This document shows, piece after piece, positions 1 to 7,326 of a stretch of DNA of 64,000 nt. Made by a program: the position numbers and the translations under genes. Origin of the DNA: RYN-428 sp035551995 (GTDB lineage Bacteria; Planctomycetota; Phycisphaerae; Tepidisphaerales; Tepidisphaeraceae); the NCBI GenBank assembly GCA_035551995.1, contig DASZME010000097.1, positions 1 through 64,000 on the forward strand. The letters are read 5' to 3'. Within the stretch, counting starts at the first letter, position 1; every line of letters begins with the position of its first letter. The notes below the pieces were generated by a model that saw only the letters and a list, made by a program, of their open reading frames with translations, was not told the DNA's origin and searched no databases.

Positions 1-744
1 GTCATCCTTTCCCGCACGCTCCACACGTTTGGCCTCGGCGAAAGCGCGGTGGCCGAGTCGCTGGGAAACCTGATGCAACGCGATCGCAACCCTTCCGTCG
101 GTACCACCGTCACCGGCGGCGTCGTTTCGCTGCGCATCAACGCGCGTTTCTCCTCGTCACTTGAAGCACAGACCGAACTCCAGGCCACCGAAGCCCAATG
201 CCGGTCGGCTCTGGGAGATCTGATCTATGGGGCCGACCTGCAAACGCTTCCGGCAGTGGTCGCCCAACTTTTGCGAGCCGATGCGGACGCGATTCGGCAT
301 GCTCCCGCCGTCTCAACCGCCGAGTCTTGCACGGGCGGCCTTCTCGCCAAAATGCTAACGGATGTGGCCGGGTCCAGCGCGTATTTCCGTCAGGGCGTCG
401 TCACCTATTCCAACAAGGCCAAGACTGATCTTTTGCTTGTCCCGGCAGAAATGATTCTCCAGCACGGCGCCGTCAGCGAACCGGTCGCCCGTGCCATGGC
501 GCAAGGCTCCCAGCGGCAGGCGGGAACCGCATACGCCCTGTCCATTACCGGAATCGCCGGCCCTGATGGAGGCACGCCGATCAAGCCGGTCGGCTCGGTC
601 TGGATCGCCTTGGCCCATCCGCAAGGATGTTTCGCCCGTCTGTTCCTCTTCCCCGGCGACCGCGAAATGATCCGCGACCGAGCCGCGAAAATGGCCCTCA
701 CCCTTCTTCGTTTTCACCTGCTGGGTCAATCACCTCCTTTTTAA
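1..744 (+). CDS. cinA: CinA-family protein, 3' part (5' end outside window)
   Basis: The reading frame is open from base 1, so the visible 247 codons are the C-terminal part of a gene that begins upstream. The first ~65 residues match the middle domain of CinA (motif SRTLHTFGLGES, then TTVTGGVVSLRI). Residues ~85-240 form the CinA C-terminal domain, which in characterised members deamidates nicotinamide mononucleotide; the family motifs STAESCTGGLL, QGVVTYSNKAK, GAVSEPVA and TGIAGPDGGT are all present. The N-terminal MoaB-like domain is not in the window. The stop at 742-744 is followed by a 278-base gap, so no operon with the next gene is evident. Family assignment is secure; the exact activity is inferred from the family. 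Confidence 0.93.
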   Translation, partial: VILSRTLHTFGLGESAVAESLGNLMQRDRNPSVGTTVTGGVVSLRINARFSSSLEAQTELQATEAQCRSALGDLIYGADLQTLPAVVAQLLRADADAIRHAPAVSTAESCTGGLLAKMLTDVAGSSAYFRQGVVTYSNKAKTDLLLVPAEMILQHGAVSEPVARAMAQGSQRQAGTAYALSITGIAGPDGGTPIKPVGSVWIALAHPQGCFARLFLFPGDREMIRDRAAKMALTLLRFHLLGQSPPF

Positions 745-907
745 TCTCGCGCGAAGCGAACCATTGACTCAGATGCGCCCCATCCTGCAGCTCATTCGAT
801 GCTGCCAGTCTGGCAGCGCCTTATCGGCCGACAACATTCTTTGGCAGAATCAACTCTGAGGCGAGCCAGGACCAGCGCGATATCGGCCACGCCATTGGAC
901 TCTATAA

Positions 908-960
908 GCGCTTTTAGCTGCGCTGGTTACGCATCAATTCCGCAACCGGACTAAAAGCGC
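908..960. repeat. Inverted repeat in the gap before the receiver gene
   Basis: A perfect 10-base inverted repeat (908-917 gcgcttttag, 951-960 ctaaaagcgc) encloses 33 bases. A second small perfect hairpin, gctgcca-gtc-tggcagc, lies at 801-817. The rest of the 745-1022 gap holds no convincing gene. The arms could be a regulator site for the downstream receiver gene or a folded 5' leader; nothing in the sequence decides between these. Confidence 0.4.
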
Positions 961-1022
961 AATTTCGGCACGCCCCTTGCCTTAAGCCCTGCAAGCCCTT
1001 CCGCGAGATCGGGTCGTGTTTT

Positions 1023-1439
1023 ATGGTTGACGTATCGCATCCAAATCGACTGACGGTTCTTCTTGCCAATGAGCAGGAAGGCTGGAATCAGACTGTGCGT
1101 ACGCTGTTGGAGCCGCAGGGCGTCCAGACGATCACGGCGCGGAGCGGGCGGGAGGCGTTGCAGGTGATGGAATCGCAGCCGATTCACGTCGCCGTACTGG
1201 ATACGCAGATGCCGCAGCTTGGCGGGCTCCAGGTGATTCGCATGATGCGCGATATTCGAAACGCGCCCCCGGCGATCCTTGTCGCCCACGATCTGACGAG
1301 CCATCTGCTGCGCGAAGCGCTGGGGATGCATGTTTTCAGCGTTTTGAGTAAGCCCGTGAATCTCGACGTTCTTCTGGGCACGCTGGCGCGGGTGCTGCGA
1401 CGGCATTACGAAAGTAAATGGCCGCAACAACGAAATTAA
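1023..1439 (+). CDS. Stand-alone response-regulator receiver-domain protein
   Basis: This 138-residue protein consists of one CheY-like receiver domain with no output domain. The phosphoacceptor is Asp60 in VAVLDTQMPQLGG, and the conserved Lys is in LSKPVN near residue 112. The usual acidic pair after the first beta strand is replaced by Asn-Glu (LLANEQE), and the usual Thr/Ser of the fourth strand is Ala (ILVAHD), so phosphorylation chemistry may be altered. It lies directly upstream of groES on the same strand with a 95-base gap containing a GNRA-capped hairpin (1467-1480). Whether it takes part in heat-shock control is not shown. The ATG at 1023 has no strong ribosome-binding site, so the start is a little uncertain. 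Confidence 0.8.
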   Translation: MVDVSHPNRLTVLLANEQEGWNQTVRTLLEPQGVQTITARSGREALQVMESQPIHVAVLDTQMPQLGGLQVIRMMRDIRNAPPAILVAHDLTSHLLREALGMHVFSVLSKPVNLDVLLGTLARVLRRHYESKWPQQRN

Positions 1440-1534
1440 AGCGACGGTTGTCGCAGGAATGCGTTCGACGGGAAACCGTCATGGGTTATTTCGACCCTTT
1501 ATGTTAGCGAAATTTTTTAGAAGGAGTTCTCCAC

Positions 1535-1825
1535 ATGGCTAAGCTGCGTCCTCTCGGTGATAAAATCCTCGTCAAGCGCGTCGAGGCCGAGACCAAGACA
1601 AAGAGCGGCATCGTTCTCCCCGACTCGGCCAAAGAAAAGCCCCGTCGCGGCAAGGTTCTCTCCGTCGGCGAAGGCAAGCGCCTGGATACCGGCGAGCGTT
1701 CGCCCCTGCATGTCAAGAAAGGCGACGAGGTCATCTTCGCCAGCTACGCCGGCACCGAAATCAAGCTCGACGGCGAAGAACTCATGATCATGAGCGAGGA
1801 CGATGTGCTGGCCATCGTTGAATAG
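1535..1825 (+). CDS. groS: Co-chaperonin GroES
   Basis: The 96-residue product has the normal GroES length and motifs: PLGDKILVKRVEAE at the N terminus, the mobile-loop segment KTKSGIVLPDSAKEKP, and the C-terminal DDVLAIVE. It caps the GroEL cavity as a heptamer during ATP-dependent folding in the cytoplasm. A ribosome-binding site (gaaggag, ~1520) lies nine bases before the ATG. GroEL follows 172 bases downstream, which is a wide gap for a groESL operon and contains a repeated palindromic element. I looked for a CIRCE operator (TTAGCACTC inverted repeat) upstream and found none. Confidence 0.97.
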   Translation: MAKLRPLGDKILVKRVEAETKTKSGIVLPDSAKEKPRRGKVLSVGEGKRLDTGERSPLHVKKGDEVIFASYAGTEIKLDGEELMIMSEDDVLAIVE

Positions 1826-1830
1826 ACGAA

Positions 1831-1933
1831 ATGATGAGTGATGGGTAAAACGTGATTATGATGAGTGATGACTGAAACGTGACGGAATGCACGGGGTCAC
1901 GCTCTTCGTCACGCTCCAGTCGTCACTCTTCAT
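1831..1933. repeat. Tandem plus inverted 27-base repeat between groES and groEL
   Basis: Two adjacent 27-base direct copies (1831-1857 and 1858-1884, starting atgatgagtgatg, 5 differences) are followed by an inverted copy at 1907-1933 that matches the second unit at 23 of 27 positions. RNA from this stretch could form a long stem just after groES. It may be a REP-like element, an mRNA-stabilising stem or an attenuator that adjusts the groES:groEL ratio. Function is inferred only. Confidence 0.7.
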
Positions 1934-1997
1934 TCGCACGTTCAACTAATAATCACAAACCGACAAAAAAATTCTCACCCAAACCGGAGAACCAATC

Positions 1998-3641
1998 ATG
2001 GCTGCAAAACGAATTGAATTTGATCAAGAAGCCCGCGAAGCGTTGCTTCGCGGAGTAAAGAAACTCGCCCGGGCCGTCAAGGTCACGCTCGGACCTTCGG
2101 GCCGCAACGTCGTCCTGGAAAAATCCTTTGGCTCCCCCACCGTCACCAAGGACGGCGTTACCGTCGCCAAGGAAATCGAACTGGATGACGCCTACGAAAA
2201 CATGGGCGCCCAAATGGTGAAGGAAGTCGCCAGCAAGACCTCCACCGTCGCCGGCGACGGCACCACCACCGCCACCGTCTATGCCGAGGCCATCTTCGCC
2301 GAAGGCCTCCGCAACGTCGGCTCCGGCGCCAACCCCACCCAAATCCAACGCGGCATCAACCTCGCCGTCGAAGCGATCGTCGCCGAGCTTAAGCTGATGT
2401 CCAAGAAAATCAGCTCCAGCAAGGAAGTCGCCCAGGTCGGCACCTCCTCGGCCAACCAGGACGAGCAGATCGGCAAGATGATCGCCGACGCCATGGACAA
2501 GGTCGGCAAAGACGGGGTCATCACCGTCGAAGAAGGAAAGAGCCTGGAAACGCATGTCGATCTCGTCGAAGGCATGCAGTTCGACAAGGGATATCTCAGC
2601 CCCCACTTCGTAACCGACGCGGCCACCGCCGAAGCCGAACTCGAAGACGCCTTCATTCTCATTCATGAAAAGAAAATTTCCCAGGCGCGCGACCTGGTTC
2701 CCATCCTCAGCAAGGCCGCCGAGGCGGGCAAGCCGGTCCTGATCATCGCCGAAGACATTGAAGGCGAAGCCCTCGCCACCCTCGTCGTGAACAAGCTTCG
2801 CGGAACGCTTCGCGTGGTGGCCGTGAAGGCGCCGGGCTTTGGCGATCGCCGCAAGGCCATGCTTGAAGACATCGCCATCATCACCGGCGGCACCGCGATT
2901 TTCGAAGAACTTGGCATCAAGCTTGAAAACGTCGAGCTGGATCAGCTCGGCAAAGCCAAGAAGATCACGGTCGATAAAGACAACACCACGATCATCGAAG
3001 GCGCCGGCGACGTGAAGACGATCAAGGGCCGCATCGAGCAGCTCAAGAACGAGATCGACAACACGACCAGCGACTATGACCGCGAGAAGCTGCAAGAGCG
3101 TCTTGCCAAGCTCGCCGGCGGCGTGGCGCAGATCAACGTCGGCGCCGCGACGGAAGTGGCGATGAAGGAGAAAAAGGCTCGCGTCGAAGACGCGTTGCAC
3201 GCCTGCCGCGCCGCGGTGGAAGAAGGCATTTTGCCCGGTGGAGGCGTGGCCGTCATTCGCGCCGCCGCCAAGGTTCTCGACGGCGTCCGCAAGAAAGCCG
3301 CCGGCGACGACCAGAAGGTTGGCGTGGACATCGTCCGCCGCGCCATCGAGGCGCCCATCAAGCAGATCGCCGAGAACGCCGGCGTGGATGGTTCAGTGGT
3401 CGCCCAGAAGATCAAGGAATCCACCGACGTCAACTTCGGCTACAACGCCCTCACCCACGAGTATGGCGATATGCTCAAGATGGGCGTTATCGTTCCGACG
3501 AAGGTCGAGCGCACCGCGTTGCAGAACGCGGCGTCGATCGCGAGCCTGCTCCTGACGACCGACGCGGTCGTGAGCGAAATCAAGGACGATCACAAGGAAG
3601 CCGTCGGCGCCGGCGCGGGTGGCGGAGGCGGGATGTACTAA
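1998..3641 (+). CDS. groL: Chaperonin GroEL
   Basis: This 547-residue product is full length for GroEL, the ATP-driven tetradecameric folding chamber. Motifs include TLGPSGRNVVLEKSFG, DGVTVAKEIEL, the ATP-site segment VAGDGTTTATV, the central EEGKSLETHVDLVEGMQF and the C-terminal region GVDIVRRAIEAPIKQIAENAG. The tail is Gly-rich but ends GGGGGMY instead of the common GGM repeat. Start codon ATG at 1998 follows a weak site (ggaga). An intrinsic terminator lies ~110 bases after the stop, closing the groESL unit. It is intact and the assignment is certain; only one groEL is present in the window. Confidence 0.98.
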   Translation: MAAKRIEFDQEAREALLRGVKKLARAVKVTLGPSGRNVVLEKSFGSPTVTKDGVTVAKEIELDDAYENMGAQMVKEVASKTSTVAGDGTTTATVYAEAIFAEGLRNVGSGANPTQIQRGINLAVEAIVAELKLMSKKISSSKEVAQVGTSSANQDEQIGKMIADAMDKVGKDGVITVEEGKSLETHVDLVEGMQFDKGYLSPHFVTDAATAEAELEDAFILIHEKKISQARDLVPILSKAAEAGKPVLIIAEDIEGEALATLVVNKLRGTLRVVAVKAPGFGDRRKAMLEDIAIITGGTAIFEELGIKLENVELDQLGKAKKITVDKDNTTIIEGAGDVKTIKGRIEQLKNEIDNTTSDYDREKLQERLAKLAGGVAQINVGAATEVAMKEKKARVEDALHACRAAVEEGILPGGGVAVIRAAAKVLDGVRKKAAGDDQKVGVDIVRRAIEAPIKQIAENAGVDGSVVAQKIKESTDVNFGYNALTHEYGDMLKMGVIVPTKVERTALQNAASIASLLLTTDAVVSEIKDDHKEAVGAGAGGGGGMY

Positions 3642-3750
3642 TCCCGTCAAGCCGCGAAACCTTAAGAACCGCGACTTCGCGGCAATCCGCGGAAGCGCGC
3701 GAAAGGCCCTCTAAAGTCGACGAGGGTCCTTGAGGTTTACAAAGACCATG

Positions 3751-3785
3751 AAAGCCCAGGGAGCTTGCTCCCTGGGCTTTTTCGC
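3751..3785 (+). terminator. Rho-independent terminator after groEL
   Basis: A perfect 14-bp stem (3751-3764 with 3767-3780, arm aaagcccagggagc) with a two-base loop runs directly into a T tract. It is well placed to end the groES-groEL transcript. The remaining DNA up to 4080 holds no convincing gene; an 87-codon frame there (3730-3993) runs through the hairpin. Confidence 0.9.
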
Positions 3786-4080
3786 TGAATGCCTCAGAAT
3801 CCCGCGGAACGATGACTGCTATGACTGCATGGAAGTCGAAGGCGGCCTGTGGTCTGTGCGAACCAACTCTTCACCATTGAAAATCGCGGGCATGAGGTCA
3901 ATACCAGCGAAGTACGTTCTTGATCATATCCGGCAAGAGGGGGCGATCTGGCATAAAAGCCGTGTGCGGACGAACGGTTTTCCCGTTGCTTAATTCCGTG
4001 GGGGAGCATTTATTCGTTGGGACATGATTCGAGATTCAATATGTCCGCGCCAACTTACACGAAAAAAATTCTCCGTTCAT

Positions 4081-4572
4081 ATGACACGCGCCCTTCGGCC
4101 CAAGGCGCATGCGCTGTGGATCATATCCTTGCTCCCCCTCCTCGGCTGTACCGGCTGCGTCGCCCTCCCGCTGGCGACCCTCGGAACCGTCCTTGGAGTT
4201 GCCGGGACGGCGGCGACGACCGGGTCGGATGTTTACAACCTCGGAAAGCTCGATTTTTCCGTAATGGCCACCTTCGACGAATGCCGATTCGCGGCGGTTG
4301 ATGCCGCCAACGACCTTCAGTTGCACATCCGTGGATGCAAATTCGTCGGCAAACGCAAGGATGAGTTGAAGGTCGAACTGGCTGATGACCTCAATCGATC
4401 GATCGCCGTCCGCATCGATCGCCGGGCGGCGCGGTTATGCCAGTGCAGGGTCGACGTGGGCCTGTTCGGTTCAGAGCCAACCGCAAAGGTGATCATGCAG
4501 CGGATCCGCCGTCATCTGCCGAAAACAGCGCGGGAAACGAAATGGGAAGCGCTTGAAGACGCCTCGGATTAG
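4081..4572 (+). CDS. Putative lipoprotein, DUF3568-like
   Basis: Starting at the ATG at 4081, the product has 163 residues. It opens with a basic stretch, a hydrophobic segment (LWIISLLP) and a lipobox LLGC with Cys23, followed by a second hydrophobic Ala/Gly/Leu stretch. The rest (FDECRFAAVDAANDLQLHI, then DDLNRSIAVRIDRRAARLCQCRVDVGLFG) resembles the short DUF3568 lipoprotein family, whose function is unknown. An upstream in-frame ATG at 4024 would bury the signal peptide behind 19 extra residues, so I prefer 4081. It probably sits in the outer or inner membrane facing the periplasm. The family match is from memory and moderate. Confidence 0.65.
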   Translation: MTRALRPKAHALWIISLLPLLGCTGCVALPLATLGTVLGVAGTAATTGSDVYNLGKLDFSVMATFDECRFAAVDAANDLQLHIRGCKFVGKRKDELKVELADDLNRSIAVRIDRRAARLCQCRVDVGLFGSEPTAKVIMQRIRRHLPKTARETKWEALEDASD

Positions 4573-4663
4573 CGAGACGGTGGATCGATGGCTTGTCATC
4601 GGATCGGCGCGATATATCCGGCTCTTTTGTCCGTTGCCGGTGCGCGCTTCCCGCCGAGTGAAC

Positions 4664-5431
4664 TCATTTCAACGGCTCGGCCCAGATATTCCTGAACTGC
4701 ACCGGATGTCCATGATCCTGCAATTTCAGGGGGCCGGGCTTGCAAATATCGCCGCCATTGCCGGCGGGCGTGTTGTCTTTGGTCAGCTTCGTGTTGTCGT
4801 GAACTTTCACGCCGTTCCAGACGACCGTCGCGGTGGGGCGCTCCACGACTTTCCCGTCCTCGCACTTGGCCGGATGAAATTCGATGTCATAGCTCTGCCA
4901 AACGGTCGGCGCCTTGGCCGCGTTTTCCTTTGGCGGCTCGATGCTGTAAATCGCCCCGCAGGCCCCGTCGGCATACGTCTTGTTGTGATAGCTGTCCAAA
5001 ACCTGCACTTCCCAGTGGCTGTTCAGATACACGCCGCTGTTTCCCCGGCCCTGATCGTGATTATTCGGCTCATACGGAACGCGAAACTCAACATGCAGGT
5101 GATACGCCCCCTCGAATTGATGCTGGCTCAAAATGTCTCCCGACCCCGGCTTCCCCTGGAGCACGCCATCCACCACTTCCCACTTCGCGGGACTCTTGTC
5201 CTTATTGCTCACCCAATTGGAGACGTCCTTGCCGTTGAACAGCACGATCGCCCCTTCCGGCGCCGTCACCGGCTTCACGTCTTCCTTATCCTCTGGCTTA
5301 TCGATCTTCAGATCCCCCGTCCCTTCATACGGCGCAACCGCCGGCGCCTTGGCCGGCTTATCCTCGCAAAACGCCATCGTACCCGTCAGAACAATAGCCG
5401 CCATCGAAGCGATCAGCAAACGCGCCTGCAT
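4664..5431 (-). CDS. Secreted DUF1080 (3-keto-disaccharide hydrolase-like) protein
   Basis: The 255-residue product begins with a cleavable signal peptide (hydrophobic residues 5-20, Ala-rich) and a charged Pro/Lys/Glu linker. Residues ~60-255 form one DUF1080 domain, a concanavalin-like beta sandwich: ALFNGKD-type motif (IVLFNGKDVSNW), KWEVVDGVLQ, HVEFRVPY, NSGVYL and a C-terminal QFRNIW strand. DUF1080 proteins are very abundant in planctomycetes, and some hydrolyse glycosides or 3-keto-glycosides; the substrate here cannot be read from sequence. The gene is convergent with the lipoprotein gene. Its start overlaps the end of the broken nucleotidyltransferase gene upstream by 19 bases. Confidence 0.88.
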   Translation of the reverse strand: MQARLLIASMAAIVLTGTMAFCEDKPAKAPAVAPYEGTGDLKIDKPEDKEDVKPVTAPEGAIVLFNGKDVSNWVSNKDKSPAKWEVVDGVLQGKPGSGDILSQHQFEGAYHLHVEFRVPYEPNNHDQGRGNSGVYLNSHWEVQVLDSYHNKTYADGACGAIYSIEPPKENAAKAPTVWQSYDIEFHPAKCEDGKVVERPTATVVWNGVKVHDNTKLTKDNTPAGNGGDICKPGPLKLQDHGHPVQFRNIWAEPLK

Positions 5432-5837
5432 GTTGGTTTCTCCTTGAAATGGTCTTGTGGATTCCCGTTGAGAACGATTACTGATCCGAGGAAAAAAAGT
5501 TGATGGGAGGCCGCGTAGAGCGTGATCCGGTAACGGTTGGCAACCTCGAGAAAATATGGATTGACGTCATCCTGACCGCTTACCAGATCCACCGGGTGTT
5601 TTAGCAACTTTTCCAAGTCTTCCATCAGGGCGAAAAATCGATCCGCCAGAGCAACAGGATCGGCGTCGAACTCCTGGAACAAGTCGATATCGCTATGGGC
5701 AGTATCGAATCCTCGCGTGCCGCCGAACCGAAAAGCTCCAGTTTCTTGACGCCATACTTGCGGCAGACCGACGCGATCTCATCAAGGTGTCGTCGAAGAA
5801 CGTCCAACATTTGCCGAAATGATACGAACCCGTTCAT
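5413..5837 (-). pseudogene. MntA/KNTase-type nucleotidyltransferase, frameshifted
   Basis: Two overlapping frames together make one minimal nucleotidyltransferase. The upstream frame (from 5837) gives the N-terminal part ending in the motif LELFGSAARED. The second frame supplies AHSDIDLFQEFDAD and the C-terminal helices ending RYRITLYA. The frames join if one T is restored near 5708 (gaggat-t-cgat), exactly between the GS and DxD catalytic motifs. Intact members usually pair with a HEPN partner as toxin-antitoxin modules; no HEPN gene is visible here. The C terminus runs on past the usual end into the DUF1080 start. It is likely inactive unless the shift is a sequencing error. Confidence 0.8.
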
Positions 5838-5877
5838 TCATTGACAATCGAAGCATTGCCGGATTCACCGTGATGAC

Positions 5878-5971
5878 AGGGCGATCGCTTTTGAGCTTTC
5901 GCCCCTCCGGTTCCCTCTCCTGGTACGCCGACGCCGGGGGAGTGGGTAAGAGGGCCAAAAGCGAATGCCCT
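5878..5971. repeat. Imperfect long hairpin, dispersed-repeat type
   Basis: Arms 5878-5893 (agggcgatcgcttttg) and 5956-5971 pair with two mismatches; inside them cctctcctggtac and a facing ...agaggg add a second partial stem. The sequence resembles the 'ccctctcccggtac...gggagaggg' palindromes scattered in planctomycete genomes (recollection). No gene is convincing between 5838 and 6033. It lies just upstream of amrS and could shape that leader. Confidence 0.45.
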
Positions 5972-6033
5972 GATCGTGATATGAAGGGGCCTATAATTTA
6001 TGGAAATTTCGTTCTCGGTTGTCGGAGGTTTTA

Positions 6034-7173
6034 ATGGCCACGTTACAAGTGCTCCAGGAGCAGAAAGAGCGCCTCAATTCGCTCAAGACCGATCTCCATC
6101 GTCTTAGCGCCCCGGCTGCCGAGGCGTTGATCGAGCATAAGGCCAATGACGCCATCCAATGCTTCGCCTGCGGTCATCGCTGCCTCGTTAAACCCGGGCG
6201 CGACGGCGTCTGCCGGGTGCGATTTAACGACAATGGCGTGCTCCGGGTTCCGTATGGTTACGTTGGCGCGTTAGCCTGCGATCCCATCGAGAAAAAGCCG
6301 TTCTTCCACGTCCTGCCCGGCAGCGATGCCCTCACCTTCGGTATGCTTGGGTGCGATTTCCATTGTGGCTATTGCCAAAACTGGGTGACAAGCCAGATGC
6401 TTCGCGATCCCAAAGCCGTCGCGCCGGCGAGGTTGACCAATCCCGGGCAACTGGTCGACCTGGCCATTCAACATCGGGCGCCGGTGGTGGCGTCGAGCTA
6501 TAACGAGCCGCTGATCACCAGCGAATGGGCGGTGGACGTGTTCAAGGAAGCCCGCGGCCGCGGGTTGCGCTGCGCCTATATTTCTAACGGCAACGGCACG
6601 CCGCAGGTTCTCGATTTCATCCGGCCCTATGTCGACGCCTACAAGGTCGATCTCAAGACATTTAATCCGCAAAACTACCGCCAGCTTGGCGGCGTGTTGG
6701 AGAACGTTACCCAGACAATCCGCGATCTCAAGCAGCGCGGTTTCTGGGTTGAGATTGTCACCCTCGTCGTCCCCGGCTTCAGTGACGACGCCGACGATCT
6801 GAAACGCATGGCCGAGTTCATCGCGTCGATTGATCCCCTCATGCCCTGGCACATGACCGCCTTTCATCCTGACTACAAGATGACCGACGGCTATCGCCAA
6901 ACTACGCCCGACGATCTCTGGAGAATCGTCCAGTTCGGCATGCAAGCCGGTCTCAAATACATGTATCCCGGCAACCTCCCCGGCCGTGTCGGCGGATGGG
7001 AGGACACTCGCTGCCACCATTGCAACGCGACGGTCATTCAGCGATACGGCTTCATCGTCAAACAAAATCGCGTTGGCCCCGACGGCCTGTGCCCCGACTG
7101 CAACAAACCACTTCCCGGTATCTGGGGCCAAAGCTCGGGGCATGGCGACGGACGGGTGAGACGGCTGACGTGA
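6034..7173 (+). CDS. amrS: AmmeMemoRadiSam-system radical SAM enzyme
   Basis: The 379-residue product has an N-terminal Cys motif (CFACGHRCLVKPGRDGVCRVR), the radical SAM CxxxCxxC cluster-binding motif in GCDFHCGYCQNW, and the later segments SSYNEP, ISNGNGT, DAYKVDLKTFN and WHMTAFHPDYKM typical of AmrS. Two further CxxC pairs close the protein (CHHC, CPDC), suggesting a zinc ribbon. AmrS works with AmrA and a Memo-like AmrB protein in a system of unknown substrate; neither partner is in this window. ATG 6034 is preceded at five bases by ggagg, which favours it over a TTG at 6019. The gene stands alone on the plus strand. Confidence 0.9.
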   Translation: MATLQVLQEQKERLNSLKTDLHRLSAPAAEALIEHKANDAIQCFACGHRCLVKPGRDGVCRVRFNDNGVLRVPYGYVGALACDPIEKKPFFHVLPGSDALTFGMLGCDFHCGYCQNWVTSQMLRDPKAVAPARLTNPGQLVDLAIQHRAPVVASSYNEPLITSEWAVDVFKEARGRGLRCAYISNGNGTPQVLDFIRPYVDAYKVDLKTFNPQNYRQLGGVLENVTQTIRDLKQRGFWVEIVTLVVPGFSDDADDLKRMAEFIASIDPLMPWHMTAFHPDYKMTDGYRQTTPDDLWRIVQFGMQAGLKYMYPGNLPGRVGGWEDTRCHHCNATVIQRYGFIVKQNRVGPDGLCPDCNKPLPGIWGQSSGHGDGRVRRLT

Positions 7174-7326
7174 CGTCATTTCCCGCCGGCGATAAACGGC
7201 GTTGACCCGCGACGACGAACGCCGAGCATTCAAAAATCGGCCGAAATGAGGGCGAAAGCCGCGCGGCGCGCGTCCAGCCTTTCGTTTCGTATTTAACTCC
7301 GCCGAACCGGCGGTTACCATCTCCAA

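Noticed and set aside
1440..1534. CIRCE heat-shock operator before groES
   Set aside because: Searched for by eye; no TTAGCACTC inverted repeat is present, only a small GNRA-capped hairpin.
1953..3200. 415-codon minus-strand frame
   Set aside because: Antisense shadow of groEL.
3730..3993. 87-codon frame after groEL
   Set aside because: It runs through the perfect terminator hairpin and has no recognisable domain.
4553..5503. 316-codon plus-strand frame
   Set aside because: Antisense shadow of the DUF1080 gene, which has a signal peptide and clear motifs.
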